DNA of 64,000 nt from positions 11,869 through 75,868 of the forward strand of contig JBNKRV010000211.1 of the NCBI GenBank assembly GCA_050296935.1, given 5' to 3'. The DNA comes from Saccharicrinis sp050296935. GTDB taxonomy: Bacteria > Bacteroidota > Bacteroidia > Bacteroidales > Marinilabiliaceae. Shown here piece by piece: positions 1-7,283 of this stretch; the first letter of the stretch is position 1; each line of letters opens with the position of its first letter. The translations under genes were made by a program, and so were the position numbers. The notes under the pieces were generated by a model. That model ran no database searches. It was not told the origin of the DNA and saw only the letters and a list, made by a program, of their open reading frames with translations.

Positions 1-249
1 TAGGGTGTAAGCCTCAAGTGGGTAGTCTGGCTGCTGCAGGATTGAACCGTTAACAAGAGATACCTTCTGCCCCGGCAAAATCGTAGTGGTTGACGGTGAC
101 GATAGTAGTGAAGTTTTTTTTAACGATGATATGCAAGGTGAACTTCAGGTATGATGAGTGAGAAGTACACCTTTAGTCTTTTAGCCTATCGGATGCCTAC
201 TCCGGTTATGTGTGGTTGTGCATTACTAAACTATTACAATCTCATGCGA
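1..249. other. left-edge stretch without a recognised gene
   Basis: I see no supported gene here. One reading frame (about 26-154) is open for 42 codons but has no convincing start and a stop just before it, and its translation matches no family I know. It could be a decayed remnant of a gene lying to the left. No hairpin terminator or promoter is clear. Confidence 0.4.
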
Positions 250-750
250 TCAATTTTCCTTAAAATCAGTGATGAATATTTGCGTACTCAATCCTCCATA
301 ATAACCATCAGGATAATAACCTGTGCAAATAATCTTTGTAGGATAATAATAACTCTCATGGTATTCGACCTCTATTTTAGCTCCAGTCATATGGCTGTCA
401 GAAGAATTAATTTGCTCATTACAACTCTCTACGGTACTATTTATATAATTAAATACGTCGTCTATTGTTTCATAGTGTACAAGATCTTTAACCGAATCGT
501 CTGAGTCATTGGACTGGATATAAATTGTATCTAACTCGCCATTTTTAACGATGGTTATTAATCCAGGTTGTCCGCCATTGTAACTTGCCGATTGCTCTTG
601 AGTAAAAGAATAATCTAACATTCCTCTATTCTCCCATAATTCACGATTAGTATGATATGAATCTTGATTAAAAAGCAGTCCAATAGAATCATCCGTATCA
701 CTGCATGAAACAATAACGAATGACAGTAATAATAAAAAGATATATTTCAT
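250..750 (-). CDS. DUF6174-like lipoprotein
   Basis: Small predicted outer-membrane or periplasmic lipoprotein of 166 residues, function unknown. The start chosen is an internal ATG that gives a clean type II signal peptide (hydrophobic run, then VSC with the lipidated Cys at residue 16). An upstream ATG at 828 would add 26 residues in front of the signal peptide. A near-match to the -7 promoter element (CAGATTTG, 804-811, minus strand) lies between the two ATGs and favours the shorter form. After the lipobox come Trp/Tyr-rich segments, a 'V.NG' strand, and a 'VEYHESYYYPTKI' strand near the C-terminus. That layout is typical of DUF6174 proteins (tyrosine-rich strand, valine-glycine turn, then Tyr-x-Pro-Thr). 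The family assignment is from pattern memory and moderate. Confidence 0.6.
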   Translation of the reverse strand: MKYIFLLLLSFVIVSCSDTDDSIGLLFNQDSYHTNRELWENRGMLDYSFTQEQSASYNGGQPGLITIVKNGELDTIYIQSNDSDDSVKDLVHYETIDDVFNYINSTVESCNEQINSSDSHMTGAKIEVEYHESYYYPTKIICTGYYPDGYYGGLSTQIFITDFKEN

Positions 751-1020
751 AGTATAGTATTTAAAGTTTGCTGTTAGATGTATTTTTATTTTAATTGGTT
801 GCGCAAATCTGTTTTTGAGATGAATCATTTTGAAATAAGTAATCAGGAGAATCTAACTGTTACAATAAATACTCTATTTGATTCTTTCTACCCAATGAGC
901 ATTGTTGTTTATCAGTAAAGTAAGCGGTACGGGGAAAATACACTTTAATTCAGGCAGTAGTTGTGTGCAATGATGTATTGTTTCAAAATGCTGGAATGAT
1001 AGAAAGTCCTGAAGGTTTTG

Positions 1021-1413
1021 TTAGATATGAGCACCATCCACGTAAACCCATTTCCCATCTTCTTTTTCAAAAAATGATTTCTCGTGAATATGGTTTAATT
1101 TTCCATCCTCAATAAAAATGGCTTTGAATTCCACATATCCTGTTTGATCATTTTCCATTCCTTTTTCTGTGGACGAAATAGAAAGATTGACCCATGTAAC
1201 GGATTGACTCCATTCTTTTATTTCTCTTTTTTCATTAACAGGTCTGGTGCTGGAATGATGACTTTTCATCAGGTAATCAATATTGGCTAAAGTAAATGCA
1301 GTATATCGTGATCGCATTAATTCTTCTGCAGTAGCAGCATCTTTTTTATTCTCAATGATTGGTTCGCAACATTGAGAAAAATCTTTATTTGATCCGCAAG
1401 GGCATTTTTTCAT
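1021..1413 (-). CDS. ychJ: YchJ family SEC-C zinc-binding protein
   Basis: A 130-residue protein of the YchJ (UPF0225) family. It begins with a SEC-C motif: C5-x-C7, then CC at 16-17, which binds zinc in SecA-type modules. The conserved 'AEELMRSRYTAF' block follows at residues 29-40. The rest is an NTF2-like alpha/beta domain ending in 'W.YVDG'. The molecular role of YchJ is not established. Length and architecture agree with the short members of the family. It stands alone on the minus strand with its own promoter just upstream (1440-1447). Confidence 0.88.
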   Translation of the reverse strand: MKKCPCGSNKDFSQCCEPIIENKKDAATAEELMRSRYTAFTLANIDYLMKSHHSSTRPVNEKREIKEWSQSVTWVNLSISSTEKGMENDQTGYVEFKAIFIEDGKLNHIHEKSFFEKEDGKWVYVDGAHI

Positions 1414-1439
1414 GATGGTAATTTTTAGAGTGCAGGTTG

Positions 1440-1447
1440 CAAAATTA
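1440..1447 (-). promoter_or_regulatory. Bacteroidota -7 promoter element for ychJ
   Basis: The minus strand reads TAATTTTGC, an exact TAnnTTTG match, 27 bases upstream of the ychJ start. No clear -33 TTG was picked out. Prediction from consensus only. Confidence 0.45.
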
Positions 1448-1544
1448 TACTCTTCTCACAATAAATTATGGACTAAGGAAGAAAATATTTGAAGATTATT
1501 AAATTTCACTGGAAGTGAAATTTGCTAGCCTTGGTTTTTAACTA

Positions 1545-1686
1545 GTGTTCGCCTATAAAGTCCAGCTACTTCGTTGTTGCTCATAATACAAATCCTCATA
1601 TACCCTGGTATACTGCGGTTTGTGTTTTTCACACGCCTTGTGTTTTAACTTTATAGCCCCAACGTCCCACTTTATAGACAGTCACT
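1545..1686 (+). repeat. MITE-like repeat, family A, copy 1
   Basis: A ~142 bp non-coding element that recurs in inverted orientation at 52903-53039. Shared blocks include TATAAAGTCCA, TTGTTGCTCA, CAAATCCTCATA, TGCGGTTTG and CACGCCTTG, in the same order and spacing. The ends are inverted repeats: left AGTGTTCGCCTATAAAGT and right (reverse complement) AGTGACTGTCTATAAAGT, 13 of 18 identical. It contains no open frame. It occupies most of the 431 bp gap between ychJ and the M23 peptidase gene; the remainder of that gap holds only promoters. Confidence 0.8.
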
Positions 1687-1804
1687 AATAGTCAACATTG
1701 ATATTCGGTTTTAAGGTAATTGTTGATTTTATAGTATACAGAATTAGCTTCCATTGATCAACTTATGTTTCTTATGAACTATATACCTAACTGGTTTTAT
1801 TTTT

Positions 1805-1812
1805 TAACTTTG
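1805..1812 (+). promoter_or_regulatory. Bacteroidota -7 promoter element for the M23-dxr run
   Basis: TAACTTTGC is an exact TAnnTTTG match, 32 bases before the ATG of the M23 peptidase gene. The spacing leaves a short leader, as is usual in this phylum. Confidence 0.5.
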
Positions 1813-1844
1813 CAACAGTTAAAATCTGGAATATAAATTATCTC

Positions 1845-2723
1845 ATGGATACTGCCAAAGACAAAAAGAATTTCTTACAAAGAATACGTAACAAATATCG
1901 TTTAGCCATATTTAATGAACAAACCTACGAAGAAGTATGGCAAATGCGGTTATCACGATTAAATGTATTTACTGTGGTGGGTACATCAGCTATTGTACTG
2001 ATTGTTCTTGTGATTTTGCTCATTGCCTATACCGGACTTAAAGAATATATACCGGGGTATCCAGATGGTAATCAGCGTATCCTGATGGTTCGGAATGTAA
2101 ATCGCGTTGATTCCTTAATACAGGAAATAAATAAGCGCGACGAGTTTTTTAAATCCATTAAAGCCGTTGTTCAGGGCGAAGTTCCTGCTTATGAAGATGT
2201 GGAAGAGGATAATAATCAGAATCAGAAAAATATCGAACCTGTATCTTTTGAGAAGAGTAAAGATGATATAGAGTTTAGAGAACAAGTAGAGCAGGAGGAA
2301 AAATATAATCTTTCTGTTTTTAACGATAATTCAAATATCCCCGAATTAAACCAGGTTTATTTTTTTACGCCATTAAAAGGTATTGTGGTAAAGCGGTTTA
2401 TTGAAAGTGAAAATCATTTTGGCGTTGATATCGTATCAAAGCCGGGCGAAACAGTTTCTTCAATTCTTAGCGGAACTGTTATTTTTTCGGGCTGGACTGT
2501 AGAAACAGGTTATGTGATAATGATTCAGCATGATAATGATTTAGTTTCTTGTTATAAGCATAATTCTAAGTTACTTAAAAAATCAGGGAGTAAAATTAAA
2601 GCAGGAGAAGCTATAGCTAATGTTGGAAATTCAGGTGAATTAACAACCGGACCGCATCTACATTTTGAATTATGGTATAAGGGTGAAGCAATGAATCCCG
2701 AAGAGTATATTTTATTTGAATAA
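1845..2723 (+). CDS. M23 family metallopeptidase, membrane-anchored
   Basis: Predicted peptidoglycan endopeptidase (LytM/M23 fold) of 292 residues. A cytoplasmic basic N-terminus precedes one membrane helix (about 41-63), so the catalytic part lies in the periplasm. A stalk rich in Glu and Asn (85-165) leads to the M23 domain at about 175-290. The zinc ligands are present: H191 and D195 in 'HFGVD', and H271-x-H273 in 'GPHLHFELW'; H239 is the likely additional catalytic His. The domain therefore looks active rather than a degenerate EnvC/NlpD-type activator. Substrate bond is not predictable from sequence. It lies 20 bases upstream of dxr and may be cotranscribed with it. Confidence 0.9.
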   Translation: MDTAKDKKNFLQRIRNKYRLAIFNEQTYEEVWQMRLSRLNVFTVVGTSAIVLIVLVILLIAYTGLKEYIPGYPDGNQRILMVRNVNRVDSLIQEINKRDEFFKSIKAVVQGEVPAYEDVEEDNNQNQKNIEPVSFEKSKDDIEFREQVEQEEKYNLSVFNDNSNIPELNQVYFFTPLKGIVVKRFIESENHFGVDIVSKPGETVSSILSGTVIFSGWTVETGYVIMIQHDNDLVSCYKHNSKLLKKSGSKIKAGEAIANVGNSGELTTGPHLHFELWYKGEAMNPEEYILFE

Positions 2724-2743
2724 AAACAGATATCCACAACAAT

Positions 2744-3898
2744 ATGAAGAAACGGGTAGCAGTGCTGGGCTCAACAGGCTCAATAGGAACACAAACCCTT
2801 GATGTAATATCAAAAAATCCAGATAAATTTGAAGTAGAAGTATTGACGGCAAATAATCGTTTAGGAAGATTAGTTGAACAATGTCGTACTTTCGTTCCAA
2901 ATGTGGTTGTAATAGCTAATAAAGAAAAGTACCCTCAGCTAAAGGAGGCGCTGAAAGATTTACCTATTAAAGTATATGCAGGTAGCGAAGCCATTGCACA
3001 GGTGGTGGAGATGTCAACAGTAGATGTTGTATTGACGGCGATGGTTGGGTTTTCAGGATTATTGCCCACATTAAACGCCATTAAAGCTAAAAAACCTATA
3101 GCATTAGCGAACAAAGAAACTCTTGTAGTAGCCGGTGATATTATCACGGAGATGGCAGCCGTTAATAAGGTGCCCATATTACCCGTTGACTCTGAACATT
3201 CTGCTATATTTCAATGTTTAGTTGGGGAGTTTCACAATCCTATAGAAAAGATATACTTAACGGCCTCAGGTGGTCCATTCAGAGGGGAAAACAAGGAATT
3301 CCTGAAAAATGTTAAACCGGAACAGGCTCTGAATCATCCAAACTGGGAGATGGGGAATAAAATTACAATTGATTCAGCCAGTATGATGAATAAGGGTTTG
3401 GAGGTGATTGAAGCGAAGTGGTTATTTGGATTGAAACCAGAGCAAATTGATGTAATTGTACACCCACAGAGTATTGTGCATAGTATTGTTCAGTTTACTG
3501 ATGGCTCCATGAAAGCTCAAATGGGTTTGCCTGATATGAGATTGCCGATTCAATATGCCTTAACATATCCGGAAAGAATTCAAAGTGATTTTCAAAGGTT
3601 TAACTTTATGCAGTATCCAAATCTATCTTTTGAACAACCGGATCTGGATTCATTTAAGAATCTGGCACTGGCATTTGAGGCTCTGAAAAAAGGGGGGAAT
3701 GCTCCTTGTATCATAAATGCTGCTAATGAAGTTGTTGTGGAGGCTTTTCTGGAACAGAAAGTAGGATTTTTACAAATGTCTGATATTATTGAAAATACCT
3801 TGAGCAAAGCAACGTTTATAAATAAACCATCTTTTGATGATTATTTTGATTCGGATAAAGAAGCCAGACAAATAGCAAAAACAATGATTGCTCATTAG
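2744..3898 (+). CDS. dxr: 1-deoxy-D-xylulose 5-phosphate reductoisomerase
   Basis: Cytoplasmic enzyme of the MEP isoprenoid pathway; it converts DXP to 2-C-methyl-D-erythritol 4-phosphate using NADPH. The 384-residue length is normal. Seen in the sequence: the N-terminal NADPH loop 'GSTGSIGTQTLDVI' (9-22), 'ANKETLV', the metal and substrate segment 'PVDSEHSAIFQ', the flexible loop 'SGGPFR', and 'SASMMNKGLEVIEAKWLF'. The gene follows the M23 peptidase by 20 bases and precedes rseP by 48 bases. The dxr-rseP neighbourhood is common in bacteria. Confidence 0.97.
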   Translation: MKKRVAVLGSTGSIGTQTLDVISKNPDKFEVEVLTANNRLGRLVEQCRTFVPNVVVIANKEKYPQLKEALKDLPIKVYAGSEAIAQVVEMSTVDVVLTAMVGFSGLLPTLNAIKAKKPIALANKETLVVAGDIITEMAAVNKVPILPVDSEHSAIFQCLVGEFHNPIEKIYLTASGGPFRGENKEFLKNVKPEQALNHPNWEMGNKITIDSASMMNKGLEVIEAKWLFGLKPEQIDVIVHPQSIVHSIVQFTDGSMKAQMGLPDMRLPIQYALTYPERIQSDFQRFNFMQYPNLSFEQPDLDSFKNLALAFEALKKGGNAPCIINAANEVVVEAFLEQKVGFLQMSDIIENTLSKATFINKPSFDDYFDSDKEARQIAKTMIAH

Positions 3899-3911
3899 AA
3901 TAAAAAAAGAA

Positions 3912-3919
3912 TATATTTG
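3912..3919 (+). promoter_or_regulatory. Bacteroidota -7 promoter element for rseP
   Basis: TATATTTG, an exact TAnnTTTG match in the dxr-rseP gap, 28 bases before the rseP ATG. It suggests rseP can be transcribed independently of dxr. Confidence 0.4.
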
Positions 3920-3946
3920 TAGCTTAATTTTTTTGAAATAGAATAA

Positions 3947-5260
3947 ATGGAATTTTTAATAAAAGCAGGACAGTTAATTTTAAGTCTTTCAATATTAGTG
4001 ATATTACATGAGTTTGGACATTTCTTTTTTGCCAAACTATTTAAAACAAGGGTAGAGAAATTCTATCTCTTTTTTGACCCTTGGTTTTCATTATTGAAAT
4101 TTAAAAAAGGGGATACTGAATATGGAGTAGGTTGGTTGCCCTTGGGGGGATATGTGAAAATATCCGGAATGATTGATGAATCAATGGATAAGGAGGCTAT
4201 GAAAGAAGAGCCAAAACCATTCGAATTCAGATCTAAGAAAGCATACCAGCGATTACTGATTATGATTGGTGGTGTTTTGGTGAATTTTCTGTTGGCCTTT
4301 TTCTTGTTTTGGATGATTCTGTTCAAATGGGGTGAGGGATATATAGATGTTAAAGATGCTAAATTCGGGTTGGCTTATCATCCGCTGGCGCATGAAATTG
4401 GATTGCAAGATGGTGATGTTGTTACCAGCGTGGATACTTTTAAGGTAACTAATGCTTCAGATATTGCTTCTCATATATTGTTAGAGAGTGCAACAGAGCT
4501 TACTGTTAAAAGAGGAGATTCAACTTTTGTACTTCCTATTCCTGAGAATTTTAAAGATTCATTCCTGCAAAAAGAGGTGAAAAGTTTTGCCGTTGTTCGT
4601 ATGCCTTTTGTTGTAGATTCGGTTTTACCGAAAAGCAATGCAGATAAAGCAGGTTTACTGTCGGGGGATAGTTTGGTTTCGATTGAAGGTAAGCCAGCGC
4701 CTTATTACAGGGTTGCAACCGAACTTTTAAGCGAAAATGCTGATAAAAGTATTACTTTAACTGTGTTTAGAAATGGAACTCTGGAAAATGTTCAATGTGA
4801 TGTTTCTAAAAAAGGTAAAATAGGAGTTTATCCCAAAGCCGATTATTTTAACGTAACAAAGGTAACCTATGGCTTTTGGGAGGCATTACCTGCAGGTATC
4901 TCAAAAGGTGTAAATACCTTGGTTGGGTATATAAAACAATTTAAACTGGTATTTTCAAAAGAAGGAGTGAAACAATTGGGTGGTTTTGGAGCTATTGGAA
5001 ATTTATTTCCTCCACATTGGGATTGGGCTTCATTCTGGTCGTTAACGGCATTCTTATCTATTGTATTAGCATTTATGAATATTCTACCTATACCGGCACT
5101 GGATGGAGGCCATGTTCTGTTTTTGCTTTATGAAATTGTCTCAGGAAGAAAACCAAGTGAAAAGTTCCTTGAGTATGCTCAGATTGTTGGTATGGTATTG
5201 CTATTTAGCTTGTTAATTTTCGCCAACGGTAATGATTTATATAGGTTGTTATTTAAATAA
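3947..5260 (+). CDS. rseP: RIP metalloprotease RseP (site-2 protease)
   Basis: Intramembrane zinc protease of 437 residues that cleaves membrane-bound substrates, classically anti-sigma factors after a first cut. The HExxH motif is H21-EFG-H25 in the first membrane helix, and the third metal ligand lies in 'NILPIPALDGGH' (D386). Two PDZ-like regions lie between the second and third helices (about 130-300). Four membrane segments are visible. The usual partner anti-sigma RseA is not obvious here; the anti-sigma encoded at 30987-32309 is one untested candidate substrate. Confidence 0.95.
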   Translation: MEFLIKAGQLILSLSILVILHEFGHFFFAKLFKTRVEKFYLFFDPWFSLLKFKKGDTEYGVGWLPLGGYVKISGMIDESMDKEAMKEEPKPFEFRSKKAYQRLLIMIGGVLVNFLLAFFLFWMILFKWGEGYIDVKDAKFGLAYHPLAHEIGLQDGDVVTSVDTFKVTNASDIASHILLESATELTVKRGDSTFVLPIPENFKDSFLQKEVKSFAVVRMPFVVDSVLPKSNADKAGLLSGDSLVSIEGKPAPYYRVATELLSENADKSITLTVFRNGTLENVQCDVSKKGKIGVYPKADYFNVTKVTYGFWEALPAGISKGVNTLVGYIKQFKLVFSKEGVKQLGGFGAIGNLFPPHWDWASFWSLTAFLSIVLAFMNILPIPALDGGHVLFLLYEIVSGRKPSEKFLEYAQIVGMVLLFSLLIFANGNDLYRLLFK

Positions 5261-5275
5261 ATGGGTAATTATTAG

Positions 5276-5283
5276 TAAATTTG
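5276..5283 (+). promoter_or_regulatory. Bacteroidota -7 promoter element for tatA
   Basis: TAAATTTG, an exact TAnnTTTG match, 22 bases before the tatA ATG in the 44-base gap after rseP. Confidence 0.4.
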
Positions 5284-5304
5284 TAAGAAATTAACGGATA
5301 TTTT

Positions 5305-5502
5305 ATGATGATTAATTCAATTTACTTTTGTGGTTTTCTGGGAGGTTATGAATGGATATTGATAATTTTAGCCATTATCTTACTTTTTGGAGGGAAAAAA
5401 ATTCCTGAATTAATGAAGGGCTTAGGTCAGGGCATGAAAGAATTTAAAAACGCACGAAATGAGTCCGCTGATGATTCAAAAAAAGATGATAAAAAGGAAT
5501 AA
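5305..5502 (+). CDS. tatA: Sec-independent translocase protein TatA/TatE
   Basis: A 65-residue pore-forming component of the twin-arginine translocase, inner membrane. Architecture is standard: a short periplasmic N-terminus, one membrane helix (about 17-30), the hinge 'FGGKKIPELMKGLGQGMKEFKNA' read here only in part (GKKIPEL and GLGQGMKEFK), and a charged tail. Two adjacent ATGs (5305, 5308) could start it. tatC is not in this window. A strong terminator follows at once. Confidence 0.93.
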   Translation: MMINSIYFCGFLGGYEWILIILAIILLFGGKKIPELMKGLGQGMKEFKNARNESADDSKKDDKKE

Positions 5503-5520
5503 GTGTTATTCAATATAATT

Positions 5521-5552
5521 AAAAGGCTGTGCAATTTTGCACAGCCTTTTTT
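5521..5552 (+). terminator. Rho-independent terminator after tatA
   Basis: A perfect 14-base inverted repeat (arms AAAAGGCTGTGCAA and TTGCACAGCCTTTT) directly followed by further T residues. It closes the dxr-rseP-tatA run and can work in both directions. Confidence 0.9.
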
Positions 5553-5823
5553 CGTTTATTTAAGTTGATTGTGCTTCGTTTTTTTGGTAACTTTTCATAA
5601 GGAAAAATCATTTTTGTGGCGATTATGGATAAACCAACCATCTGATTTAAATTGCTTTATCGAACTGAGGTTAATAGGTAGGTTATTGTTGATTTTATTT
5701 GATGATCCATCTGACCTGAAAAATAAAAATAGAATGCTCACATGTACAGAGCAAATACTTGGGCATACACGAGCATGATTGAAATTAGCATGGGTTATTT
5801 AGGTTTTACTAAAATATAAGCAC
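5553..5823. other. gap between tatA terminator and uspA
   Basis: About 270 bases with no supported gene. A 69-codon open frame (5569-5778) has unlikely composition and no family resemblance. No repeat recognised. Confidence 0.4.
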
Positions 5824-6258
5824 ATGAAAAATATACTGGTAGCAATCGATTTTAGAGAAGGAACAGATAAAATATTGCAATTTGCAAAGGAATTTGCGCA
5901 GCAATACATGGCTAGTGTCTGGATTATACATGTTTCTGCACCAGAACCGGATTTTGTGGGTTACAGTGTAGGACCTCAGTATATCAAGGATTTAAGAGGG
6001 GTGGAGCTAAAGGAAGAACATAAGGTGTTAAAGAAATATGCTGAAGAATTAAATGACAAAGGCATAAAAACCGAAAGTATAATGCTTAATGGAGGAACTA
6101 TTGAAATGTTAGTGGCAGAGGTTGAGAAATTACATGTTGATATGGTAATTATTGGCCACCGGAAACACGGATTCTTCCACAAAGCGTTTTTCGGTCATAC
6201 AGATATTGCGCTCGTTGGGCATGTTAATGTTCCAACATTTCTTGTGCCGGTTCCTTAA
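5824..6258 (+). CDS. universal stress protein, UspA family
   Basis: Single-domain Usp protein of 144 residues, cytoplasmic, probably nucleotide-binding. It opens with the 'ILVAIDF' strand, where D9 is the conserved acidic residue. The C-terminal half carries 'DMVIIGHRKHGFFHKAFFGHTD' (quoted in part: IIGHRKHG and FGHTD) and ends 'VNVPTFLVPVP'. In ATP-binding Usps this loop is G-x2-G-x9-G-S/T; here it is G-x4-G and then G-H-T, so ATP binding is uncertain. Monocistronic, with the oppositely oriented MORN gene after it. Confidence 0.88.
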   Translation: MKNILVAIDFREGTDKILQFAKEFAQQYMASVWIIHVSAPEPDFVGYSVGPQYIKDLRGVELKEEHKVLKKYAEELNDKGIKTESIMLNGGTIEMLVAEVEKLHVDMVIIGHRKHGFFHKAFFGHTDIALVGHVNVPTFLVPVP

Positions 6259-6286
6259 CGGAAAGTTTGATTTATTATAGATTACA

Positions 6287-7057
6287 TTAGTTGATATTGT
6301 TATTGATTGCTTTTGTTCCACTTACTTCTCCATTTTTGTAAATGGTTATTGATATTAATTTGCCATCGTCGTTATAATTAAACTTTTCACCATCGATTAA
6401 TTCACCATTAACAAAGTACCCTTTTGTTTCTACTTTGCCTGTCATGCTAATAATGGTATGATTTCCTGTGCCATGAAATTTTTCTCTGTTGACCGTCCCA
6501 GACTTGGTGGATGATTTATCTTTTGCCGCAATAATTTGCTGTTGATCTCTGGTGGCATTCAGTTTACCTGAAGCGTAAACTTTTTCCTGAATGAGGACTC
6601 CGTCTTCACTATATACTTTTAAAACGCCTTCTGTTTTGCCGTTTATCCAAATTCCTGCATACTTATTTTCTCCATTTTTATGGAAATATTTTTGTTCTCC
6701 TTCTCTTTTGCCTTTTTCGTTATATTCCCAATCATACGAAAGCTGTCCGGATTCGTAGTAATATTTGTAATCACCTACCCAATGATCAACCTGCCAGTTC
6801 CCTGATTCCCTAATATTTCCATTCGGATAATAGAAGATTGCTTTACCTTTTGGCACACCGTTTTCATAGTTGATTTCTGATTTTTTCTCACCATTATTAT
6901 AATAGATAATCCATATTCCTTGTTTTAAGCCATTTTTATCAGTTTGATTTATAGTGTCGTTCTGATTTATTTGCGTTAAAGCATTACAATTTGCTTCAGA
7001 TCTGGTCCAGAAGCAAATAAAGATAAATAAGATTATAATTTTGAATGTGAAGGACAT
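6287..7057 (-). CDS. secreted MORN-repeat (YwqK-like) protein
   Basis: A 256-residue exported protein. An N-terminal hydrophobic signal (about 5-20) has no lipobox, so soluble periplasmic or surface location is likely. From residue ~45 to ~170 there are at least five MORN_2 repeats, each like 'YYNNGEKKSEINYENG' or 'YYPNGNIRESGNW'. Automated pipelines often name such proteins YwqK family antitoxin. No toxin gene is adjacent, so that name should not be taken as function. A later degenerate repeat segment covers about 195-250. It is convergent with the usp gene and divergent from rnr. Confidence 0.75.
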   Translation of the reverse strand: MSFTFKIIILFIFICFWTRSEANCNALTQINQNDTINQTDKNGLKQGIWIIYYNNGEKKSEINYENGVPKGKAIFYYPNGNIRESGNWQVDHWVGDYKYYYESGQLSYDWEYNEKGKREGEQKYFHKNGENKYAGIWINGKTEGVLKVYSEDGVLIQEKVYASGKLNATRDQQQIIAAKDKSSTKSGTVNREKFHGTGNHTIISMTGKVETKGYFVNGELIDGEKFNYNDDGKLISITIYKNGEVSGTKAINNNIN

Positions 7058-7254
7058 GAATTTGTTATTTCAATTTTTTCAGGTTGTTTTCTAATTGTTT
7101 TATACCCAAAAAATTAAATAAAGTTCTAATTCGGGGTGAAAAATATGGAAGGATATTTATTAACTTCAATTATCGAATTATTGTTGGATTTATATATTGA
7201 TTAATTCTTGGGCTAACAATAAAAGGACTACTAATGTATATTGACTTAAAAGTG

Positions 7255-7262
7255 TTACTTTG
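7255..7262 (+). promoter_or_regulatory. putative promoter of rnr
   Basis: TTACTTTGC differs from TAnnTTTG at one base; a TTGAC lies 9 bases upstream of it (7241-7245), closer than the usual -33 spacing. It lies 22 bases before the rnr ATG. Confidence 0.35.
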
Positions 7263-7283
7263 CAATAAAATAATTTCGATCTC

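Noticed and set aside
151..504. Plus-strand 117-codon frame
   Set aside because: It lies opposite the DUF6174 lipoprotein gene, has no family resemblance and unlikely composition; treated as a shadow.
5569..5778. 69-codon frame after tatA
   Set aside because: No domain, signal or conserved context; lies in a gap between a terminator and uspA.
6287..7057. Naming the MORN-repeat protein an antitoxin
   Set aside because: The label comes from automated naming of YwqK relatives; there is no toxin gene beside it and it carries an export signal.
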